Assembly: GCA_045576235.1 (NCBI GenBank)
Contig: JAZNGA010000030.1
Location: 1 to 64,000, forward strand
Source of the DNA: SIG437 sp045576235
Lineage (GTDB): Bacteria > Bacillota > Clostridia > UBA1381 > UBA9506
Direction of reading: 5' to 3'
Length of the DNA: 64,000 nucleotides
The position numbers were made by a program, and so were the translations under genes. The notes beneath the pieces are model-generated. The model was given only the letters and a program-made list of their open reading frames with translations, did no database searches and was not told the DNA's origin. Shown here in pieces: positions 56,690 through 64,000 of this stretch; positions within the stretch are counted from its first letter, which is position 1, and each line of letters opens with the position of its first letter.

Positions 56690-59086
56690 ATGGATAGAAT
56701 TATTAATGTCAAAGTAAGCGGTCATCATCTCAGTAAAGACAATAATAATGCTGGTGCAAGAGGCGAGGCCAATGTTACTTTGCTTAGAATTACCTTTGAT
56801 GAAAGTTGGTCTTACTTTGCAAAGACGATTACATTTTGGGATGCTCGTGGAGCTAACCCTGTAAATCGTACGCTCACTACTGACATAATTGAAAATATAG
56901 CAGATGGCCCAAATGTATATATAGTTCCTATCCCTCAAGAGCCGTTAGCTGTAGCAGGTAAATTAACATTTGTCATAGATGGATTTGTTGATAGCAAAAG
57001 GCAGAGGAGCGTTTGCGATGAGCTTGTTGTTGAAGATTCACCTGTTACAGCAAGCAACCCTATAGACCCTACGCCAACGCAGGCTGAACAGTTGCAGACA
57101 CAAATTGACGACATTATAGGCACTATTCAGGATGCTGTTTTAGCAGAGGTAAATGCCAATGCAGCATCAAGAGCTGCCGAAAATAGTGCGAATAATGCGT
57201 CGGATAGTGCAAGTATAGCAATACAAGTTTTGGAAGCAGTTAAGGGGTATGCTGAAGATGCTGAAGTTCATTCAAATAAAGCACAGAATGCAGCCAATAC
57301 AGCTCCTTATATAGGAGATAACGGGAATTGGTTCAGTTGGGATAAGGACACTGAATCTTTTTATGATACTGGAGTTTTGGCACAGGCAGACTCTCAGGCA
57401 TATATTGACAAAACAATTTCAGAAATGCGTAGCGAGCTTAATTTAGGTTTAACGTACTACGGAGACGCTGGCATTATTCCTTCTCCTGTAGAATGGTTTA
57501 CTTATACTATTAATGAAAACGATAGCACCGCAGAAATAATAATAACAGGTTTATCTGATACATGGACTAATTTAGAAGATGACTCTAAAAATAATATTTT
57601 TATACCATATGAAATAAATGGATGTAAAATTACTACTATTGGACTTTGTGCATTTGAAATTACTGGTTTAACTTCTATAAATATACCTAATAGTGTTACT
57701 ACTATTGTTGATTATGCATTTTATTCTTGTACTAATTTAACTTCTATAAATATACCAGACAGTGTTACTCGTATTGCTGAAGGTGCATTTGATAATTGTC
57801 ATGAAGATTTAACTATTATCTGCTCGCAAGGCAGTTATGCTAAGACATATGCTAAAGAAAATGGAATTAAATATGCATATGATGTAATTGAAGTTGATAA
57901 TGCCTTAAACGACACAAGCGAAAATCCAGTACAGAATAAAGTGATTAATGCTGCAATTCAACAGCTTGAAGAAAATAAAGCAGATACATCACACACTCAT
58001 GACTTTGGCGCGAAGATTGAAGGAACTAAGTATATAGAGGAAATTAAGTGGGAGCTTGGCGTAATAACATCCGACAACGGAACAAATGGGGATAATCCAC
58101 AAAGGGCTCGCACGGCAGATTATTTAGAGTATGATGACAGTGTTGTTATAACTATGTCGGGAGATGCTCAAATAATAGCTTTATTCTACAATGATGAAAA
58201 GGGATATATAGGATATTCAGGAAAGGAATGGCTAACAGGAACAATTAATGTAAAAGACATTGCTCCGGAAGGTGCTAAGTATTTTAGATTGTCGGCTCGT
58301 TGGGCAAACAAAGAAGGCAGCAATGGCACAACTATAACTGAAAATAACATAAGTGATATTTCTGATAATGTCGAAGTGCAAAGAGATTTCGTACAGACAT
58401 TAACTGATTTAATTCTTGATGATGTAAACAAAAAACTCGACGAAGAATTGGCAAGTAAAATTGATGAATCAAGAATAACAAAAGAAGCTGAAGACATTGA
58501 TGAAACTTGGAGTATTAATATCTCAGGTAGTGCTGAAAAGGCTAACGAAGCAGATAAAGCTATAAATGATGAGTATGGGAATAGGATTGCTGAAACTTAT
58601 ATATATGATGTTACAAGGCTTCCTGGTGATGAAGTTAACATTATGTTTTTTTCCCCTGGATTTGCAGGTGGGCCCGTTATATCTGCACCATCACAGAAAT
58701 ATGTTGATGATGCTGTAAACGACAGAAGAAACTATCCATATAGCGTAATTGATATGGCAAGTGTAACAGAATCCATTTCATTAATTCCAAACAATGTGAT
58801 TTATGCTTTTGGAAACTTTGCTGATAACGGAACAGGACTTGTTGTAAATATAACAAGCGGAAATACTGTTGGTTATACAGAAGAAAGCGTGTTAATTCTT
58901 GATTTTTCATCTGTTGAAACAGCACCTACGGTCACTTTTAATACAGCAAGCGGAACTATTAAATGGATAAATGGTGAGCCGCCTTCTGTTGAAGCTGGAA
59001 AAACATATATGTTCTCATTTACTCATGCGAAAGATGCTGATAATAACATTGTGTCACTTCTTGCTGTTGGGGGTGAGTTTGCCTAA
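56690..59086 (+). CDS. Phage tail fibre with BspA-like leucine-rich repeats
   Basis: 798 residues. N-terminal part (about 1-130) resembles the attachment domain of phage baseplate or fibre proteins. A coiled-coil Ala/Asn region follows (about 135-210), then a segment with two BspA-type LRR units at about residues 322-372 (GLTSINIPNSVTTIVDYAFY and NLTSINIPDSVTRIAEGAFD). The rest is beta-rich with the typical fibre segment TSHTHDFGAKIEG. The LRR block is AT-rich and has a 21-bp exact DNA repeat (57667 and 57736), a sign of acquisition or duplication. Function: host recognition. Confidence 0.82.
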   Translation: MDRIINVKVSGHHLSKDNNNAGARGEANVTLLRITFDESWSYFAKTITFWDARGANPVNRTLTTDIIENIADGPNVYIVPIPQEPLAVAGKLTFVIDGFVDSKRQRSVCDELVVEDSPVTASNPIDPTPTQAEQLQTQIDDIIGTIQDAVLAEVNANAASRAAENSANNASDSASIAIQVLEAVKGYAEDAEVHSNKAQNAANTAPYIGDNGNWFSWDKDTESFYDTGVLAQADSQAYIDKTISEMRSELNLGLTYYGDAGIIPSPVEWFTYTINENDSTAEIIITGLSDTWTNLEDDSKNNIFIPYEINGCKITTIGLCAFEITGLTSINIPNSVTTIVDYAFYSCTNLTSINIPDSVTRIAEGAFDNCHEDLTIICSQGSYAKTYAKENGIKYAYDVIEVDNALNDTSENPVQNKVINAAIQQLEENKADTSHTHDFGAKIEGTKYIEEIKWELGVITSDNGTNGDNPQRARTADYLEYDDSVVITMSGDAQIIALFYNDEKGYIGYSGKEWLTGTINVKDIAPEGAKYFRLSARWANKEGSNGTTITENNISDISDNVEVQRDFVQTLTDLILDDVNKKLDEELASKIDESRITKEAEDIDETWSINISGSAEKANEADKAINDEYGNRIAETYIYDVTRLPGDEVNIMFFSPGFAGGPVISAPSQKYVDDAVNDRRNYPYSVIDMASVTESISLIPNNVIYAFGNFADNGTGLVVNITSGNTVGYTEESVLILDFSSVETAPTVTFNTASGTIKWINGEPPSVEAGKTYMFSFTHAKDADNNIVSLLAVGGEFA

Positions 59087-59670
59087 TGTATGCAACAAAA
59101 CTGATGATGAATCAAGGCAAAAGCTATAACTATGTTGAAGATGATAGTCTTTTAAGGAAAGTTGAAAATAAAGCCTTCGGTTCATATATCGATATTCCTA
59201 ATGTGCGAAGCGGAGTAAATTCTTTTACTTATTGTGGAACATTGCCAACATCCGAAAACGGAGTGTTTTTAAAAGGAATTAATATGCTTGATATTTGGCG
59301 TTATTCATTCGCACTTTATGCTATGGGTGACGGAAGGATAATAATGCGTAATCTTAGCAATGGTGCTGGTATAACGCCGACATCACCTATAGATTATAAA
59401 GGGTGCGTGGCAACAGATGTGGATGTTCAACCATATGTAGCGTTTACATTATATTTTCCAACAGAAACATCTCAATATATGACATTGAGGTGTGAAAATG
59501 ATGAAAAAGCCATTTTTGAAGGAAACTGGGCACATCGAAATTATGATTATGTTTATACCAATGTTGCTGATGGTTCAAAGGTCATTGATTTAGGTTTAGT
59601 CTATAACAGAGTTTTGACAGATGAAGAACTTGAACAGAATTACAAGGCATTTTTGCAAAGGTATAGGTAA
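59086..59670 (+). CDS. Concanavalin/LamG-like phage structural protein
   Basis: 194 residues; the C-terminal VIDLGLVYNRVLTDEELEQN is the usual last strand and helix of LamG/concanavalin-fold domains on fibres. The ATG overlaps the stop of the fibre gene. Probably part of the host-recognition apparatus, perhaps carbohydrate binding. Confidence 0.68.
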   Translation: MYATKLMMNQGKSYNYVEDDSLLRKVENKAFGSYIDIPNVRSGVNSFTYCGTLPTSENGVFLKGINMLDIWRYSFALYAMGDGRIIMRNLSNGAGITPTSPIDYKGCVATDVDVQPYVAFTLYFPTETSQYMTLRCENDEKAIFEGNWAHRNYDYVYTNVADGSKVIDLGLVYNRVLTDEELEQNYKAFLQRYR

Positions 59671-59683
59671 GGAGTGTGAATTT

Positions 59684-59929
59684 ATGAGCATATATGGAAA
59701 ACTTGAAAATGGCAGATTTATAAAAGCAAAGCATTTCATAATTGATGAAAATGCAACGATAATCAATCCAACAGATGAGATGTACGAAAAGCAAGGATAT
59801 AAAAAGTTGATAGAAAGTGAAATGCCTGAACTTGAAGAAAATCAATCATTTGAAATCAGTTATGAAGAGACGGAAACGGAAATTATAAAGACATATAAGG
59901 TGGTGGAGATAAATGAAGATATTTATTGA
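59684..59929 (+). CDS. Small phage protein, possible fibre accessory
   Basis: 81 residues: MSIYGKLENGRFIKAKHFII and NPTDEMYEKQGYKKLIESEM, a type found behind fibre genes, sometimes annotated as tail fibre assembly or adhesin accessory. ATG at 59684 follows AAGGAGTGTGAATTT. The end overlaps the endolysin gene by 17 nt. Confidence 0.65.
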   Translation: MSIYGKLENGRFIKAKHFIIDENATIINPTDEMYEKQGYKKLIESEMPELEENQSFEISYEETETEIIKTYKVVEINEDIY

Positions 59930-61094
59930 TGCAGGACATAATTTTTCAGGTGAAGATATAGGCGCACAGGGAAATGGTATAAGAGAGCAGGATGTGACAT
60001 TTATTATAGCCAATAAGTTGAAGAAACTTTTGGTTTCTTACGGCCATGAAGTATTCATGAGCAGGAATAGGCTTGAAGATAATGTTGGCTCAAGTCTTTC
60101 TGATTCTCTTAATACAAGAGTAAATTTAGCAAACCGATATAGTGTCGATTTGTTTGTAAGTATTCATTGCAACGCATTTAACGGAGAGGCAAGCGGAACG
60201 GAAACGCTCGTTTATTCATTTAATTCAAAGGCGAATGAGTACGCAGAGTGCATACAAAAAGCAATTACAGAAAAGCTCGGCACAAAGGACAGGGGAATAA
60301 AAGAAAGAAAAGACTTAGCAGTTCTTAAAAAAACATCAATGCCTGCTATTTTGGTTGAGACTGCTTTTATTGATAATGAACATGATGCAAATTTGCTCTT
60401 AAAAAAACAGGATGATTTTGCAGAGGCGATTTTTGAAGGCATAACAGGAAGCAAAAAGGAGGAAAACGATATGGGACAAACAGTAATGAGAGTGAGTAAT
60501 GCACTAATCCAAGAGATTAATCCTCATGGTTTTGGAATAATGCAGTGCAAATGTGGCAAAAAAGATATAACACTTCCGCACTATGCTAATGGAGGATTTC
60601 AGGCAACTAAAAATACACCTGTAGGGAATTTAGCTATAGACGGAAAAATTATTACACAAGCAAAGGATAATACAGAAGATATAAATGTATCAAAGAAGAA
60701 ACTTACCACTATTTACACTTTAAAAGATGGTGAATTTGGCATTATAAAAACAGATGAATTATCTGGAATGTCTAATCTGAAAAATGCTATAAGTGGCATA
60801 CCTATTATTATAGGTGGTAAGTTCGTAGATTTAAATACAATTAAGTCTGAAGGATATTATGGCAATGAGTTATATAATACCTGGCATGGCTTTTTAGGTA
60901 TTAGGGGCAATAAGCTAGTACATATAGGTGCTGAATGTGGATTTGATGAAATGTGTTGGCTTATGGTTGCGTTTGGTATATACGATGCTATCAAACTAGA
61001 CGGTGGAGGTAGCTTCGTAGAGAAAAGTGGAGATCTCATGGAGGCGACTGTGGGAAATAGAGAGATAAATAATGTAATATACTGGAATGAATAG
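59913..61094 (+). CDS. Two-domain endolysin: amidase_3 plus phosphodiester glycosidase-like domain
   Basis: 393 residues. Residues 1-180 are an N-acetylmuramoyl-L-alanine amidase (Amidase_3): zinc ligands His9 in FIDAGHN, Glu25 in GIREQD and the His in LFVSIHCNAF, with the Glu of ILVETAFIDNEHD. Residues about 200-393 end in DAIKLDGGGSFVEKSGDLME and TVGNREINNVIYW, the pattern of phosphodiester glycosidase (NAGPA-like) domains, an unusual partner for an amidase. An internal AAGGAGG with ATG 60471 (residue 187) in the linker could also make a separate 207-residue C-terminal product. Confidence 0.85.
   Translation: MKIFIDAGHNFSGEDIGAQGNGIREQDVTFIIANKLKKLLVSYGHEVFMSRNRLEDNVGSSLSDSLNTRVNLANRYSVDLFVSIHCNAFNGEASGTETLVYSFNSKANEYAECIQKAITEKLGTKDRGIKERKDLAVLKKTSMPAILVETAFIDNEHDANLLLKKQDDFAEAIFEGITGSKKEENDMGQTVMRVSNALIQEINPHGFGIMQCKCGKKDITLPHYANGGFQATKNTPVGNLAIDGKIITQAKDNTEDINVSKKKLTTIYTLKDGEFGIIKTDELSGMSNLKNAISGIPIIIGGKFVDLNTIKSEGYYGNELYNTWHGFLGIRGNKLVHIGAECGFDEMCWLMVAFGIYDAIKLDGGGSFVEKSGDLMEATVGNREINNVIYWNE
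60457..60473 (+). promoter_or_regulatory. Internal ribosome binding site and start in the endolysin gene
   Basis: AAAGGAGG 8 nt before an in-frame ATG at 60471, at the junction of the two domains. It is as strong as the site of the full gene (GGTGGAGATAA). Confidence 0.65.
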
Positions 61095-61107
61095 GAGTGT
61101 GGAATGC

Positions 61108-61371
61108 ATGAGTGATAACTACAGAGCAATGCGTAATGAGTGCAAGGAAGAATTTGAAAAAATTCATAAGAGAATAGATAAGCGAGACATATCGTTAGAA
61201 GCTCAAGAGAAGAAAATTCAAAATCAAGCTGTATCCATTGCAAGAGTGAACGAGGATGTCGTTCACATGGCAAAGTCAATAAGTGGACTGACAAAGGCCC
61301 TATGGGGTGTAGCGGCATCGATGCTTGCCACACTATTCGGATTTGTATTGTGGTATATTCAATCATTATAA
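61108..61371 (+). CDS. XhlA-like holin-associated protein
   Basis: 87 residues with a helical, charged first two thirds (RAMRNECKEEFEKIHKRIDK) and one C-terminal membrane helix (ALWGVAASMLATLFGFVLWY). This matches XhlA/haemolysin-like phage proteins that work with holins. ATG at 61108 follows GGAGTGTGGAATGC. Confidence 0.78.
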   Translation: MSDNYRAMRNECKEEFEKIHKRIDKRDISLEAQEKKIQNQAVSIARVNEDVVHMAKSISGLTKALWGVAASMLATLFGFVLWYIQSL

Positions 61372-61385
61372 GGAGGAATTTATTT

Positions 61386-61679
61386 ATGTACGAATTGTTA
61401 AAAGAATTTATTAAGCCTGAAGTGTTGGTATTAATCCCGGTACTGTATTTATTGGGTATGGCACTTAAAAAGTCTCAGATAGTTGATAAGCACATTCCTT
61501 GGCTGCTTGGATGCGCATCCGTCTTGTTGTGTTTTATGTACATTTTGGCAACGTCTGTTCTTAACGGATGGCAGGAAATTATAATGGCAATTTTCTCAAG
61601 TATCACACAGGGCATATTGTGTGCCGGAGCAAGTGTGTATGTGAATCAATTTATAAAGCAGTCAAAGAAGGTTGAATAA
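61386..61679 (+). CDS. Phage holin
   Basis: 97 residues with three membrane segments (about 12-30, 40-58, 65-88) and the motif SITQGILCAGASVYVNQFIK typical of a Firmicutes phage holin family. Forms membrane lesions so that the endolysin can reach the wall. ATG at 61386 follows AAGGAGGAATTTATTT. Confidence 0.85.
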   Translation: MYELLKEFIKPEVLVLIPVLYLLGMALKKSQIVDKHIPWLLGCASVLLCFMYILATSVLNGWQEIIMAIFSSITQGILCAGASVYVNQFIKQSKKVE

Positions 61680-61691
61680 GGGGGTATTAAT

Positions 61692-62027
61692 ATGACACCA
61701 AATAAAGCCATAGAGATTATTGATAATTTAAAGCCTAATTCATACAGCGAAGAGGACAAATTAAGATGGATAAACGAAATAGACGGAATGGTACAGCGAT
61801 TAGTCTTTCAAAATGATGAGGTAACTCAATATGCTTATCCTAAGGATATGAACAAAGAGCTGTTAATTCCCGCTCCGTTTGAAGATGTGTATAACTTATA
61901 CATAGAAGCTCGTATTGACTATCACAACAGAGAGTACGCAAATTATAACAACTCAGCTATGATGTTCGAGTCGCGATACAGCGAGTATAAGAAAGACTAT
62001 ATTCGTAACCATCCAGCAAGGGGGTGA
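61692..62027 (+). CDS. Head-tail connector-like phage protein
   Basis: 111 residues: MTPNKAIEIIDNLKPNSYSE, EEDKLRWINEIDGMVQRLVF and YNLYIEARIDYHNREYANYN. Helical, in the layout of P22 gp4-like tail adaptors that sit between portal and tail. Follows the holin gene by 12 nt with AAGGGGGTATTAAT. Confidence 0.7.
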   Translation: MTPNKAIEIIDNLKPNSYSEEDKLRWINEIDGMVQRLVFQNDEVTQYAYPKDMNKELLIPAPFEDVYNLYIEARIDYHNREYANYNNSAMMFESRYSEYKKDYIRNHPARG

Positions 62028-62031
62028 GTGA

Positions 62032-63573
62032 GTGTTATTACCTTATCTTTCAGAAGTGCAAAACCCTTCTAAAAAATATAGCGTAGTGTTCAGAGGTTTG
62101 AACTACGGACAGGGAACGCAAGACGGAGAGTTTGCGGAAACTTACAACCTTTCTACGGACCAATACCCGTGTATTACACAAAGGGCCGCAAGAATATTGA
62201 CAGGCAAATACACACATCCTTCTACTCTGCACTCAAAAGGGAAATTGCTTGTCATAGACGGCACAGAGGTTTATTACGGCGATACAAAAGTCGGAGATGT
62301 AACGGAGGGGAAGAAACAGACTGCAACAATCGGCAATTATATTGTTATCTTTCCTGATAAAAAATATTACAAAGTGCCTACAGAAGATGATAAAGACGGC
62401 GAATTTGGCAGTATGGATGTAGTGTACGAGATGGCAGGACTAAAGTTTACTGCATCCACAATATCAAAGACAGGAGCTAATTTTCCGTTTGGCAAAGGTG
62501 ATTCAGTAACAATCGAAGGGTGCTCAAGCAACGGAAACAACAAAAGTGAGGAAATTATTATAAGAGGAGCGACATCTGACGAGCTTACCTTTGATGCTAA
62601 CAGCTTCACCGCAGTTGATAAAGAGACAAACAAAGTAACGATAAGGCGAACGGTGCCACCTCTTGACTTTGTTTGCGAGAACAACTACAGACTGTGGGGG
62701 ACACACGGCAATACAATATATTCAAGTGCATGGAACGACCCTCTAAACTTCAAGTCGTTTGAAGGTTTAGCAGGCGACAGCTACGCAATAGATGTAGGTA
62801 GCGAAGGAGAGTTTACAGGCTGTATTCCTTATGCTTCACACATTTGTTTTTTTAAAGAGAACACATTGCATAAACTATACGGCACAAAGCCGAGTAACTT
62901 TCAGATAACTACAGTAAACGTTTACGGCGTTCAAAGTGGTAGTGAAAGAAGCATACAGATTGTAAACGAACAGCTTTTATACAAAGGAGTAGGCGGTGTA
63001 TATGCTTATACAGGCGGTGTTCCAGAGCTTATAAGTGAAAAGTTTGGCACTAATCGTTATTCAGATGCGGTAGCTTGCTGTGACGGAGAGAAATATTATA
63101 TTTCGATGAAACAAGGCGACACATGGAGTATGTTCGCATATGACGTAGCAAAAAACATTTGGCTTCGTGAAGATGATACGAACGCTGTTGATATGACCTT
63201 CTATGACGGTAAAGTGTATTTTCTTGATTCAAGAGGTTGTTTGTATTACATCGACAAAACGGCAGACCGTAGCGATATAGAATGGGGGGCTACATTCTGC
63301 ACTATGCACGAAACAATGAACGAGCGTAAAGGCTATTCTAAATTCCACTTGCGTATGGACTTATCGGCCGGGGCGTGGCTTGCGGTAGATGTAAAGACCG
63401 ACAACGACCTAAAGTGGCAACAGGTATTTACAACACATAATGAAAAGGCAAAGACAGTCTCTATCCCAATAATGCCTACAAGGTGCGACAGCATTGATAT
63501 TCGTTTGCGTGGTAAAGGCAAATGTACGGTTAAGACCTTCATCAGAGAATTTTCAGTAGGGAGTGATGTTTAG
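62032..63573 (+). CDS. P22 gp10-like tail/DNA stabilisation protein
   Basis: 513 residues, rich in beta strands, with repeats of the type VYAYTGGVPELISEKFG, NIWLREDDTNAVDMTFYDGK and LYYIDKTADRSDIEWGATF. The beta-propeller-like pattern and C-terminal jelly-roll region recall P22 gp10, which plugs the portal in podoviruses. GTG start at 62032 follows GGGGGTGAGTG. Assignment is from pattern and neighbourhood, not a database match. Confidence 0.65.
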   Translation: MLLPYLSEVQNPSKKYSVVFRGLNYGQGTQDGEFAETYNLSTDQYPCITQRAARILTGKYTHPSTLHSKGKLLVIDGTEVYYGDTKVGDVTEGKKQTATIGNYIVIFPDKKYYKVPTEDDKDGEFGSMDVVYEMAGLKFTASTISKTGANFPFGKGDSVTIEGCSSNGNNKSEEIIIRGATSDELTFDANSFTAVDKETNKVTIRRTVPPLDFVCENNYRLWGTHGNTIYSSAWNDPLNFKSFEGLAGDSYAIDVGSEGEFTGCIPYASHICFFKENTLHKLYGTKPSNFQITTVNVYGVQSGSERSIQIVNEQLLYKGVGGVYAYTGGVPELISEKFGTNRYSDAVACCDGEKYYISMKQGDTWSMFAYDVAKNIWLREDDTNAVDMTFYDGKVYFLDSRGCLYYIDKTADRSDIEWGATFCTMHETMNERKGYSKFHLRMDLSAGAWLAVDVKTDNDLKWQQVFTTHNEKAKTVSIPIMPTRCDSIDIRLRGKGKCTVKTFIREFSVGSDV

Positions 63574-63950
63574 TGCCTGTATTTACACAATCATTACAGA
63601 AGATTAACCCTGCAAATCCGCAGGAAGCTATCAAGATAATGGCTAATCACCTCAAATATATCCAAGAACAGCTTGAATATACTTTGCTTAACCTTGATAG
63701 CCGAAACATAAACGAAATAGACGTAGATAAAACAACGATTACGGACTCTACAGGAAGCACAAACATCGGCTCATTTATTTATTTAACAGGAGCTAACGGA
63801 GAAAGCTTCACAGCAGGTAAAAACAATCAGGGTGGTTTTGAATTTTCTGTTAACGGAAAAGACGGAAAGCAAACAATATATTTAAACAGTTCGGGAGACT
63901 TAGTTATAACAGAACATACAAACCTCACTATAGACGGTGGGGAATGGTAA
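63573..63950 (+). CDS. Phage tail or fibre protein
   Basis: 125 residues. MPVFTQSLQKINPANPQEAI, a helical part and a C-terminal beta region (GGFEFSVNGKDGKQTIYLNS, LVITEHTNLTIDGGEW). The GTG start overlaps the stop of the preceding gene by 1 nt. Likely a short trimeric tail component. Confidence 0.6.
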   Translation: MPVFTQSLQKINPANPQEAIKIMANHLKYIQEQLEYTLLNLDSRNINEIDVDKTTITDSTGSTNIGSFIYLTGANGESFTAGKNNQGGFEFSVNGKDGKQTIYLNSSGDLVITEHTNLTIDGGEW

Positions 63951-63965
63951 AGGGGGGAAATATAA

Positions 63966-64000
63966 ATGGCATTAACTGATTACGATAAGAAAAATCTTTC
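63966..64000 (+). CDS. Start of a phage structural gene, cut by the window end
   Basis: ATG at 63966 with AAGGGGGGAAATATAA upstream, then ALTDYDKKNLS. The opening resembles phage internal or tail proteins beginning MALSDxDKK. Only 11-12 codons are visible. Confidence 0.55.
   Translation, partial: MALTDYDKKNL

Larger units (their letters stand above)
33350..64000. mobile_element. Temperate podovirus-like prophage (left end and most of its genes)
   Basis: Continuous phage organisation: int, immunity genes, early recombination and replication genes, terminase, portal, protease, scaffold, capsid, fibre, lysis and connector/tail genes. All but four genes near the left end run rightward. The left border is placed behind tRNA-Lys; the right border and attR are not in the window. 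N4-gp56-type capsid and P22-like connector and tail genes suggest a short-tailed phage. Confidence 0.9.

Overview
The window is about 64 kb of low-GC DNA from an anaerobic, probably gut-dwelling member of the Clostridia (Firmicutes). I infer this from AGGAGG-type ribosome binding sites, near-consensus TTGACA/TATAAT promoters, a THF (folate) riboswitch in front of an ECF folate transporter gene, a VTC/DUF4956/CotH cluster, and the style of the intergenic palindromic repeats. An Oscillospiraceae/Ruminococcaceae-like host is the best guess, but no rRNA is present to prove it.

Layout of the host half (1-33347). A tRNA-Asn is followed by a second, orphan copy of its 3' end, a likely integration scar. 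Next comes a surface/polyphosphate-type cluster: VTC-domain protein, DUF4956 membrane protein, a low-complexity secreted protein, a CotH kinase-like protein, and an OmpR/histidine-kinase pair. An SPFH protein with five zinc ribbons follows with two small membrane proteins and a lipoprotein. Then come a Rieske/FAD oxidoreductase (minus strand), aspartate kinase, an MntP-like pump and an aldo/keto reductase. The main catabolic region (14356-25593) holds a sugar isomerase/epimerase, a Gfo/Idh/MocA dehydrogenase, three tandem 574-residue GH3 paralogues, an amidohydrolase, mannonate dehydratase (uxuA), a UxuB-like SDR and an SGNH esterase. Together these suggest intracellular handling of uronate-containing, acetylated oligosaccharides. 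The rest of the host part has a THF-riboswitch/folT/FAD-dehydrogenase operon (minus strand), cold-shock protein, thioredoxin, Mrp ATPase, an OPT transporter with an overlapping PqqD-like gene, and a cluster of six tRNAs (Gly, Arg, His, Gln, Gln, Lys).

The prophage half (about 33350 to beyond 64000) starts directly behind tRNA-Lys, the probable attachment site. The left end carries integrase, an ImmA-like protease with a membrane anchor, and an ImmR-like repressor, all leftward. A divergent early operon runs rightward. It carries Cro-like regulators, a YneA-like LysM protein, RecT and YqaJ recombination proteins, a helicase, HNH nucleases, SSB, a Lin1244-type replication protein, RusA, YopX and many very small genes. 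The late operon encodes small and large terminase, portal, a phage Prp protease, scaffold, an N4-gp56-type capsid protein, fibre proteins with a BspA-like leucine-rich repeat, a two-domain endolysin, XhlA-like and holin proteins, then connector and tail genes. The capsid and tail genes point to a temperate podovirus-like phage. The right end of the prophage is outside the window.

Most interesting points: the phage Prp protease with L27-like cleavage motifs at the N-termini of scaffold and capsid protein; an endolysin gene with a strong internal ribosome binding site; a complete minus-strand transcription unit for a 43-residue protein with a perfect 14-bp palindrome at its start site; an ssb gene whose start codon appears to be ATC; an in-frame TGA followed by a coiled-coil tail; a membrane-anchored ImmA; a candidate small RNA beside int; and the GH3 triplication.
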